Shown piece after piece: positions 42,501 through 54,500 of a DNA stretch of 64,000 bases. Below the pieces are notes generated by a model that saw only the letters and a list, made by a program, of their open reading frames with translations, did not search any database and was not told where the DNA came from. The translations under genes were made by a program, and so were the position numbers. How positions within the stretch are numbered: the first letter of the stretch is position 1; every line of letters starts with the position of its first letter. The DNA lies in NCBI GenBank assembly GCA_963971305.1, contig OZ020317.1, positions 10,930,001 through 10,994,000 of the forward strand, given 5' to 3'. This DNA is from Arcuatula senhousia (Eukaryota > Mollusca > Bivalvia > Mytilida > Mytilidae).

Positions 42501-45500
42501 TTACTGTAAGTGCTTAATTCTTTAAGCCAAAGACTCTTTTCTTTGAGAGTATGATAAATCTTAAAACAAAACAGTTCTAGATGATTTTTTGTCTAATACT
42601 GTGGATTCATTTATTTTCGTGGGTACCAATTTTCATGGTTTGATGAAAAAGGATCAGTTCAAGGTTTCATATATTCGTGGTTCTAAAGTCTGCAGCATAC
42701 AGATCAATGTTAAATTTCCTTTTCGTGGGGTTTCAAATTTTGTGGTTCAAGGCCACCCACGAAAACCATGAAAATTGAAACCCAACGAATAATAATGAAA
42801 CCACAGTACATGTATTGGTACATGTATAAAGAAATGAATTGGTTGAACACAAGAAAACATATTCTAAATTAAGTCAAGAGACATTTGTAGGTAATATGAT
42901 TAGGAATAAGAACTTAGTTTGACAATTTTCATGTTTTGCTTTTATTCATATATCTATAGATACACAAAAAAAAGATAAGCCATTTGAAAAAGATAAAATA
43001 TATTAGATTTAGAATTGTACAAAAGAGTTAACACTAAAGTACTCGTCTGATAGCACCACCAGAATGCCTAGTTATTCAACTATTCATTCATTAATTCTCA
43101 ATATTTTCCAGTGGACCAACTAAATATCAGAGACCTAGCTATTACATTTTTAGGACATTTATTTTCAACAAATTAGTCAGTCTTGCAAAGGAGATTACTT
43201 AAAAGACCTCAAAGTTCACAAAGTTAGGACACTGGAGCATGGAAATGGGATCAGGGTCACACGGGATGGTAACAGTTGCATAGACCATTACCCAATATCA
43301 GATGCCAAGCTATTATACTTTTCAAGCAATAGTCTTACAAAAAAGTTTACGACCTGAAAAAAGGCCTTAAGTTCTCATGTATGAGTCACTGGAGCATGAA
43401 AATGGGATCACTGGATCACACAGCGTGGTAACCGTTGCCTAGACCATAACCTCAACTGTCTGTATACCAAATATCAGATGCCAAGCTGTTACCGTATAAG
43501 TAGTTATTTTCACGTGTGGAAAATTTCACGTTTTTGGTGTAAAACAGGGTGTTTCTATTTTCTCGGTTTCATATTTTAATTATTACTTTAATATGATGGA
43601 TTAATATTTCACGTATTCTTATTTTCTTGTCCAAGCGAATGCCGCGAATAAAGCGAAATTTAAATCACCACCAAAATAACCACTTATATGGAATATACTT
43701 TTCATGAACGGTAATATTTGATTCCTCTCTGCATAATTGCTGGATCCAGTATACCATCTCAACTCCCATTTTCAAGCCAATTTTGAGTGAACCAATCCAA
43801 GAAAATCATAGAAATCAGTAATGCAGATAAGTGCCACCTGTCAGACAATGGGGGCAAAATTTAAGCAGGTCCCGCAAGTGATGATTGTGCAGGACCTATG
43901 TCCTGCAAAGTTTAGGATAATTTCTTACAGCTATAGTGGATAGGTCTTGTAAAATTTTTGCAGGTCCGGCAAACTTATCTTTTTTGCAGGACCCAATGTC
44001 TGGAAAGGAAAAAAGATTATCTGCATCTCTGAAAAATCATTCTATCCTTTATTGGAAAGCACTAATCAAGTAAATCGCAGAAATCATGATAAGCCTTTAT
44101 CATCCAATCGTTTGAAGTGATTATCTTATCTTCTGAAATTTCTAACAAGTTGGAATAGAGCCTGAAAATTAGCAGTGAATCATTGAAGCAGATAATAAGG
44201 TGCATATTTTTTGTGGAATTCTGTAATTTCCCATTAATTTTATAATTGAATCTTCATTGAAGTCCATTTAAGGTAAGGTCTTCGTTTACTGCATAATTTA
44301 GGGATCTGACATGGGTCTTTTGGAAGAGGGGGGGGGGTTTGGAAATGCATTTTATTTAAAGAAAAAGACAAGTAGACCCATGCAGAAACTATTGGCATGT
44401 TAATGATTAGAAGATTATTAGGTGAATATCATGCAGACTTGGAAATTAAACCAATTGGACTGTCTTATGTATTGGACCACATATACATGTACATGTAATA
44501 ACGCTATTAGGTCCATGAATGACAATTCTCTATAAAACTTTCATGGACAAATTTCCCTACTTTTTGTCTCGCCTGCGACAAATGTCGCAAAAGGCGAGAC
44601 TTAGGTATGGTGATTCCGGCGGCGACGGCGGCGGCGGCCACAATTGGTTAAAGTTTTTGCTTAAGTCTGTTTTGTGTGAACTAGTTATGTTACACCATTG
44701 ATATTTGGTATGCAGGTGCATCAGCATCAGTACAGATCAGTTTTAAAAGGATTTCACCTGTATGCTCCTGCAGTCACGGTCTACTGACTTTGAAATTTTA
44801 CACTGATTTGGCCGAGGTTAACCTTTTTTCTTAAGTCTGTTTAACATGAAGCACTTATGTTAAACCATTGATATTTGGTATGCAGGTGCATCAGCATCAG
44901 TACAGATCAGTTTTAAAAGGATTTCACCTGTATGCTCCTGCAGTCACGGTCTACTGACTTTGAAATTTTACACTGATTTGGCCGAGGTTAACCTTTTTTC
45001 TTAAGTCTGTTTAACATGAAGCAGTTATGGTACATCATTGATATTTGGTATGCAGTTGCATTGGCATCAGTACAGATCAATTTCAAAAGTATTTTATCTG
45101 TATGATCCTGCAGTCACGGTCTACTGACTTTTAGATTTTACACTTTTTAACTTTTTACTTATGTCACAAGTGTTTTTTATAAAGCAGTTATGGTTCACCA
45201 TTTATATTTGGTATGCAGCTGCTTAAGCATTAGTTAAGATCAGTTTAAGGAGGATTTTTACTTCATTTTATACTGTGTCCAGTTGCGACAGGCGAGACAT
45301 GTCTCTGTGTTAACAGTTTATTTTGTTATGCCCCCATCAATCAAATTTTGGGGGGGGAGTTATATAGGAATCTGTATGTCCACATATCTGGTAAGCACAG
45401 CTCCTATTAAACTGCATGATGGATTTTAATGAAACATTACAGGATGGTAACATATGGAGGTGTGCACAAATTAATTAAAGAAACATTTGCTTTCAGGTAT

Positions 45501-48500
45501 CATCCAGGGGAGATAATTAGACTCCCTTTTTTTATTAGACAGTCCATAAAAAATTACAGTGAATGATTTACAAAGAAAAGAACAATGGGTTAAAATGGTT
45601 GACAACAGTTTATCATTATACAGTTGTCTTTCATTTAATCAAATTATTTGTATCTTTTTTATTGAAAAATCATGCACCATAAATTAATTGGACTGCTGTC
45701 AACCATAGCCAATAATATCCCATGAAAATATTTGCAGATTAAAACAACTAAAAACTTATAATTCTACTTTTAAGAAAATGTGCCAGAGGTTCTTTTAGAT
45801 CATGATAAATTATATTTTTTATCAGAATTTCATAATGATTTACCTGAACACCTGTAAAGGTGTGTTCTATTAACGAGAAAAGTTACAGGAAATAAAGGAA
45901 AAGGTGTGACCATTTAAACTGTTTGTCTGGAGGTCTGTTCTTTGTTAGAACCTAAGCTAATCAACATGCAATTGAAGGTGTATCAGGTGAACCCAGAATG
46001 TAAACGGAAATGAAATCACGAAAAACATTTGCATTTAAAATCTTTTGTTTTTAAGAATTCAAGTTAATCTACAACATACATTTGTATCTATACTACATAC
46101 AGAATCATATTTCTACCGACTTTTAACTTATGCTGTAATATTTTTTTTTTAAATGAATGTAAAGATAATTATTTGTCTAAAATAAAAACAAATGCTTCAT
46201 TTTGATAAGGATATAGTGTGCAAGTCTGTTAGTCGTTAAAAAGCTTAAGTATTTTTCATTAAAGAAAGTTTAAAATCATCATGAAAACTTATTCATATGT
46301 GCATCAGGATATGACCATATGAAAGTCATGACAAAATTATACAGCTGACATTAATTTCATAATTTGGTGATTGCGGTAAAAGAATGGTGTTTTTAAGACA
46401 TATTTAGAAATATTCTTGTTTTCTATTAGCATTTCTTGCTCCTTTATTTGAAAAAGGGGGGAAAATCTTTATAAATTTGACTTGCAAAGTCAAATGTTTA
46501 TCTTTCAGTCAGAGGTCAAGGTCAAATTTCAACAGGACTAATCAGTCATTGAACTTTTTCATTCTTTATATTTTCAGAGCGCAGATGAGAAACTGAAAAG
46601 TCTGGGATCAAAACACCATCACCATGGCAGCAAGACATCAATTCAGACCACATCATCAAAGAGCAGCCTAACGACTGAAATACCATCTCAAGACAACAAA
46701 GCACAGCCATCAACCCAGACAACCAGACAATTACCAACACCAACTCCATCTGTGGAATCAACCAGAGTCGAAACAGTTGCAGGTATTTGGTCTAGACAAA
46801 TTTAAACACATGTATAGATTAACATTGAAATCTTGAAAGAAAACCAAAATACTTGAAAGGATGAGTCAGTCATTATAAAGGAAAGTTTGTATATAATCCT
46901 TAAGAATTTTTTTTTAATACACCTAATTTACAATATAAATGAGAAATATTGTGAGCAAGCTACATATTTGATACAATATTGATAAAAAAAAAGTGTAGTC
47001 CAGTTATCTCCCCTGAATAATATATATCCATCAGCTGCATATCTTAATATAATGCACTTCCTTCCTGCAAAGTTATATAGAAATCCATCAAGTGGTTTAG
47101 GAGTTTCGCTTACAAGGTATGTTGACAAACAGGGTGGTTCCTATAAACCCCCCCCCCCCCAAACAAAGGGGGTATAATAATCAATTTAGGTAAATCTACC
47201 AATAGTGTCCCTTGATGCTTGGCAGGATTGTGGTCTAGTTCGATCAGTATGGAAAAAGTGACTTATCCCTTTTGATGTTTTGAGATGAAGGTCTTCATAT
47301 ATTGTAGAGGCGAAGAAGTACAAATGGGGCATTCAAATGTAAGAAGTCTGAAAAGATGAAGATAAAATCAGTCGATACAAACAAAAATGTTAAGAAGAAC
47401 ATAAAACAAAAAACACACAACAAACAACAATACTGCAGTCAGCAAATCAAAGAAGCAGAGGTACCTATGGGGCATTCAAATGTCAAAAGTCCGAAAGGGC
47501 AGAGACAAAACCAGTAAACACCAACAAGAACAGGACGAAAAAACAGACAACATAAAACACAGAAATACAAAAACAACTGAATAGTAATCAATAACGCAAA
47601 CTCAAGTTGTAACGAGAGTGTTTTCAGATGCTCTGGAAGATGAGCAGTTCCTGCTTTCTATAGAACAATGGTCCTGCTGCCAACGGTCAATTCAGTGTGT
47701 CAAATTCAGTTAAGGAAGACAAAACAAAACTATATGAAAAACCAACATCTGCACTCATCTAAAAGATTGAATTGAAATCCCATATTTGTCTTTGAGCGCC
47801 AAATTCAGACCATAATGAACATATAATGAGAGTTCTTACTTACACTACTTTTGCCATGCCAAAAATGAATCTTGAAATTATCAAAATAGAAATAAGCAAG
47901 TTTTATTTAATGGATACCATAATTTTTAATGATCTTATTCATTTATTTTTAACTTTAGATGTTCATTGCCCCATTCGGAACTCAAATGAAAAAGAAGAAC
48001 GGTTAAACTCATCTGATGAGGAAAATATGGCAGAGAGACGATCACAGAGGGCTGGTCGCTATGACAATATAAAACAAGATGGCATACCAAACATAAAGCG
48101 AAGGTCAAGGAGCGAGGGGAGGTCAAAGGGCAAAAAGAAACAAGATGATGAAAATTATAAAGATGGAAAAGGACGGAGTGGGAGCTACAGTAAAGAATCG
48201 TCAAACAAATTACAAAGTCGGCACTCAATGTATAATGAACCACTTTCAGATGATGCAGGGTTTCCAGATATTAAAACAAGTTCCAGTGAGTCGGAAGAGA
48301 CGCTTCAGAAAAAATGGATAAAAAATCCAAATATGGTAAAACAGGCTAGAAAAAATGAAAAGAGAAAGTCTATGGAAAATGGTTACCATGGGAGACCAAA
48401 TTATCTCGATCTACAAGGAAATAAGGAAAATATCGAGAGAGGGTCACAAAAGGATAAATATAAACGTTTGGAAGAGAGGCGTAAAAAGCGAGTTGACATG

Positions 48501-51500
48501 GCGATCACGTCTGACGAAGAGTTGAACTCTCCTGAGTGGAGGATATCTAGGTTGAGACAGCGTGCATTGCAAGGAGCAAGGTTATCGTCGAAACTTCCTG
48601 ACCGACTAGATGCTTACGATGCTCATAAGATACACATGGTTTGTTTTGTAGAATATGATTCTTATTTGTACATTATTTGAAAATCAAGGGTTACTTGTAT
48701 TATGTAAAAAGAAAAGAATATGGAGTATATGATATATGCTTGACACAAAATCACATAACGTTATAAATATTCAAATTGTTTAAATAAACCATTTAATAGA
48801 TGTTTTGTACCTATTGAAATGAAGAAAAGCAAAATAACATTATTTTTATTGCTTTGCATCATCCAAAATAGAAATTAATGAGAATTTGAATAAGTGTATG
48901 CATCCATCTCACACAAACAATTAGTGGCATACTAGAAATTCCACAATGAAAAACAGCTAGCGGCCTTCAACAAGACAAGTAGGCGCCCCATGCCGTTTTG
49001 CAATTGGCCCAAGGTCAAATAAAAAAAAAATCTTCCTCAAGTCACAGGGTTAGTAGAACCAAATGCTTTTACACAAGTTTAGGACAGCACCTTGCAATTA
49101 TAGCGATATTATTGATAACCATAGTTAAAAAAAAAAGTTTAACAACAAACTAAAGAACTTAAGAACAAAATTATCGATTGTAATGAAAGTTTGTGCATTA
49201 TTATATATGTTTAATTTTCCTTGCAGCTGATTATAGAACTTAATTTTTTTTATATTAATTGATAATTATGCCTCTGCAACAACATGTCAGGTAGCATAAT
49301 AAAGTTTTACTCATGTCTCTCCCTGGTAGCCCAGCCCGTCCGTATGTACCTACATCCCTTGGTACCATAATCTGTCAAGCATGTCTAAGAAACCATGCAT
49401 GAGAGCCATTTTTGGCAAGATTTCACAGAGTGAAAATCTGGGTTATAAAATGTTGACTGTGGTGGAGGGGGGGATTTTCACAGTAACACAGCCACTTGAT
49501 ATTTGGTATACAGTATCTGAGGGCGGGGTCTCATAATGTGGGATTCGATTTCAGCGGTGTCATTCATCTACTTCCTCTTTAACAAAATCTGACAGTTTTT
49601 GAATCTGACAGACTTAACCAAATTTGGCAGGATGGTTTAGTATGACAAACTGTATGTCCTAAGTGACTGTCAGCCTAGTTAAACTTCTACTTCCTGTTTT
49701 GGACTATGATCATATGAAAATTGACACCAAAATTACCATCAAGCTTTTCTCAGAAACTGTTCATGATAATGATTTGAAATTTGGCATGGTAGTTCAGTAT
49801 GACAATCTGTAAGTCCTGAGTCCACCATGAGCAATGGACACCATGAGCAATGTTTGGTCAGAAGACGCTATTGCAAATTGAAAACCAAAAGTTTTCATCA
49901 TTTCTCAAACAGTCAAAGCAATAGGGGTTGGTATGGTAACCGAATCCACAACATTCGATCCACAATAGATATTTCCATTGTCACTAAGTCCAATATGGCT
50001 AGCCTTGGACCAATAACTCACCTATGCACTTTTCAGACCTGTCAGACTTCTACTTCCTGTTTGGGGTCTTACCTGGGTACACATTCCTTCTTTTATTTAT
50101 ACATCATTTTGATATTACCCACACACTGATTTTTATACCTTTTCTATTGAGACATTTTAATACAGTATAAAGGATTGATGCACTTTCACATATGTGTAGA
50201 ATTTGTCTATAAAACTACCATCAAATAGCATGAACCTCTGAAAAATTCACTCTCTGTTTAAATTTTTTTCATGAATTTATGTTATTTTCTATTGGAAAAT
50301 CAAAGCCAAAAAATGTAAAGAAAATAATTTCTAATGAAATTTTCTCATTTTAGGATAGGCTAGCAGTGGATCTCCAACAGAACAAAGAAAATGAATCTTC
50401 ATCAACATCAGAGCAAATCACACTTAGGCCAATCGGTCCTGGTCAGGCAAGTTTTTCACAACAAAGTGTACAAAGCCATGTCAATAAACATCCAGCTGAT
50501 GTCAGTTACAATCAGAGTCACTATGGCAACCAGCCTGTAAATATTCAACCTGGAAAACAAACAACCCATGTACAAGGTCCATATAGGAAAATTCCAAAAC
50601 AGGAGACTAATTTTAATAATTTGAATAACGCTCAGGTTCCAGACGTTACCTTTGTCCAAGGTCAGCCTCAACAAGGCCCAAATGGGGAATACTTGTGGAA
50701 TTTTCAAAATGCTGCCCAACAGGGTAGAAACTTTTCTTATGAGGATAAAAATAATTTGACTGCACAAAAAAATCCTGTTTATAGTAACTATCAAGCAAAT
50801 GTGATAAATCAGGCAAATAGACCAGTTATGAAAGGAAAAACAAAGCGGAAATCTCACAGTGACGATTCGTTAGATGAGCTTATCGAATCAAACATTCAAT
50901 ACCTAGAGAGTGAAATGGAAAGTGGAAAACTGAGAAAAATCTCAGCAAGTCAACCTGGGATGTTTCCAACACAACAAAGTGATATTTACAAGAAAACGGA
51001 AAAGAGACGATCTTCGTCACTCGAAGGTATTAAATCACCACCGTCCAACTCGTTTCAGAACAAAATAAAATTACGACTGCAAGTTCCTTCGTCTAAAGAG
51101 CAGCAGTATGATAATAGAAGTATACAATCGAGTCATTATGATAGACTATCGTATAGCAATTCTGAATCGACTACTCCATCTTCAGTGTATACCCTTCCGC
51201 CAAATGACGAATACATTTATCAAAATGCTGTACCTAAATTTGAAAGACAGTTCAATTCAGCCTCTCATAGCCCATACTTGCCAAGGAGAACAACAGCCGA
51301 ACTCTCAAATATGGAAGACATGTCCAAATCTGATAGCCAGTTGAACTTTGGTGAATTTGGGGCTAACTATTCTAACAGACTTAGTATACCTAGTGCAAAT
51401 TTTCATGGCAATGCATCCCATAATGCTCCTGATTTAATGACAATGTCTGCCTCTGCTGTTGAGGGAAATGGAATGTTTTCTGATGTCGATTATGACATTG

Positions 51501-54500
51501 AAGTTACAGATAGAATAAAAAGATGGGAAAAGTACATGAAAAAGAAAAGTTCTTCATCGACGTCAAATGAATCAAAGTCACCTGTGCCCTTGACAACAAT
51601 TATGGAATCAGAAGGCGGGGTCCCTGACTCATGGACTGCTAAACAGCCTCAATCTGGCTTAACTGTGTCATCAATTTCTTTTACTGTTACAAAATCTGTA
51701 GCCCAACAGCCACCACCTCAAAAACAGGAAGTGTACTTGGAGCCAAAAGTTCAATCTGCAGAAACAAATGAACATAGGATATTCAGGGTGGTCAAACAAC
51801 CAAAAATTGAACAAAAATCAGATGCAGTTAATTTTCTGTCTGAAAACATACAAAAACATGCAGAGACTGTACAAAAACATGCAAAGGTCATTAGAAGGTC
51901 AAGTTCAAGGGATTCTGATGGTGGAAGTCAAAGTCATTCTCAGAGTGAGGTTGTTGAGGAAAATACAACAAAAATGTGGCCCCCAATGACTAAAAAAGAG
52001 AAAGTGGAACATTTAAAACATGCAAGACTTTCTAGATTTGAAGAAGAGTTGACTGAGTTACAAGATATTAAAAGTGAGTCAGTGAAAGACCTGAGAAGGA
52101 GGTTTGACTCTGATGCAAGTGGAAATGAAAGTACCGAGGCCTCAACACCTATGATTTCAACTCCTTTGAGACAAAGAAGACAAATTAACATTGCAAATGT
52201 GCCAAAACCAACAGTAACACAACAACCAATCAAAACTGAGCATATCTCTTCTGTTACCATACAACCTTCATTCAAGGCTCCAAGCAAAGTGTCGTCTGCT
52301 GAAAAACCAAAGCAGACAGACACTTCAGATGTCTGGTCTCCAAAGTTGGAAAGTGGTCAGGGACCAGTCAGTATAGAGAGGGTAAAAGCTAGGACATTGC
52401 AGACAATTCCCTTTCATGAAGATCCAATTTGGAAAGAAATTGAACAGATGACAACCTTTGAGGATGTAATGTCTGCACAGAATTTTGACAATAATGAATC
52501 ATCTAGAAATTTCCAAGCTTTTCAGTTTCCACCAGGAACTCAGTCTTCGGTGACTCAGCCAAAGCCTGAGTCATCATGTCAGTCATACTCACCAACCATT
52601 ATAACAACATCTCGACCCATTCAAACATCTTCAACAACCACTCAACCAAAACCGAAATTCTTCCACACACCCACCATTCAACCATTGAAATTAGCCATAG
52701 CGGCTAAAAGTAGCATTGAAGCACTAGATGAAGTGCTAGATGACATACGATCTTCCCTTCAAAAGAAAACTCCCGCTCCCATAAGAAATCAAGCAGTCGA
52801 TAGTTCTGCTTCTTCATCATCTGTTCAGTCACCAGTTGGAAACAAAAACATGGTCAGAAATATTCCAATTCAGAAAGTTAACAACAGACAGACAAGAACA
52901 GGGCATCATGTTAGCCAAAAATATTTTGACCAGCAGAAAAATCTTTTGTCTTCTAAACCAAGAGAACCTCAACAAGATATACGATGGGTTTACCCTCCGA
53001 AAGAAACTATACCTGGTCAGCAGAAACCAAATACAACATACTCATATCAAAAATATAATCAGACACCTCCATCAAATCAAGATTCTAGATTTGATCAGTC
53101 AATAAATTGGAGAAGTAATCAAACATACCAATCCAGTCAGCCAAATATTCAGATGAATCAAACGCACCAGCCTAATATTCAGATGAATCAAATACACCAG
53201 CCAAATATTCAGATGAATCAAACGCACCAGCCAAATATCCAGATGAATCAAGCACACCAGCCAAATATTCAGATGAATCAAGCACGCCAGCCAAATATTC
53301 AGATGAATCAAGCACACCAGCCAAATATCCAGATGAATCAAATGCACCAGCAAAGTTTTCAACCAAATCAAACACACCAGAATTATTCAGCCAATCAAAA
53401 TAATCCACAGGTGGTGATAAATCCTGATTTTACTCAATTTCCATATGTCATTAATGGAAATTATCAGTTGGACCCATCTGACTTGAAAACAAGGCTCATG
53501 AATACTGGACTAGCATTTGATACCCAATCAGAAATGGATGAAACAATGAGTCAAAGGTCATATAATTCTAATTGCTCAGCGGAGCATGAAAGACAGTTTA
53601 ATCAGTCAATTGAAGATTTACAAAATCTTGCTCGTGATGTTGAGGAAAAACTGTCACAAATCAAATGTAAAATTGTTGATGCAGATGAAAATAGGCTTGA
53701 CTCAATCTTGTCTGCCTTGAGAAAATTTGCGCCATCAGAACCTGTAAAAACTCCACCAAATATTCACACGAAAGAAGAACAGGATAGACAGAGAGGAAAA
53801 TTGAATGAGGCATTAGCGGAATTGGATAGAATTTATTATAACTTGCATTTGGATGATCCAAAACTCAATGAACCAAAGGCCCAGGTTGACCTTATGACTC
53901 AGAGTCAAACTTTACCCTCTCAAGGTCATCATAGTGATGTTCCGTTACGTAGGAATAAATCAGATTCTGGATTTGGACATTATAGTGAAGCAACTGTGGC
54001 TCAGGTGGAACAACAAACTCAAGAATTTGATGATATTACGAAGTCATTTCAAACACTTCTTGATGAAGTTTCGAAAGATGAAACAACTGTTTCGTCAAAA
54101 CCATCCCAGCATGCAGCTGAAATTGAAAACACTATTGAGTCTTTTCTTGATGAATTTCGCACATCTGATGGTAATTTGAAAAATGAAAAGAGCACTAGTG
54201 AAAAATTTGAAAGCAAACTGAAAAATGCTAAAAATGCTGCAAGACAAAACACGTGTCGAGATGTTCAAAAATCAGAAGTTTTCACTGTCAGTTCTGGAAA
54301 CTTTTCAGCATTGGTTGGGGTCAAGAATAAGAACAAAAAGAACGAGGCCAACCTGCAAAAACAAAGTTCAAAACAACCCCAAACAAAGACAATTTCTAAA
54401 TTCAGGGCACCAATCAAGGTGACTCCTAAGGCGACGGAACAAAAAGTTGTAAGCAGTACGGCAAAAATTAATTTAGTCAGTCCAACAAGGGAGCTTAAAG

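Larger units (their letters stand above)
36708..46577. other. 9.9-kb intron filled with repeats
   Basis: If the gene model is right, this is its first coding intron. It holds a family B fragment, several tandem arrays, MITEs and the GTCTCGCC element listed separately. An additional internal exon cannot be excluded; none with both splice sites and a compatible phase was found. Confidence 0.5.

Noticed and set aside
44519..44701. ORF with a Gly/Asp run (GDSGGDGGGGHNW)
   Set aside because: It comes from the GGC-rich stretch of the GTCTCGCC element and is not a coding exon.
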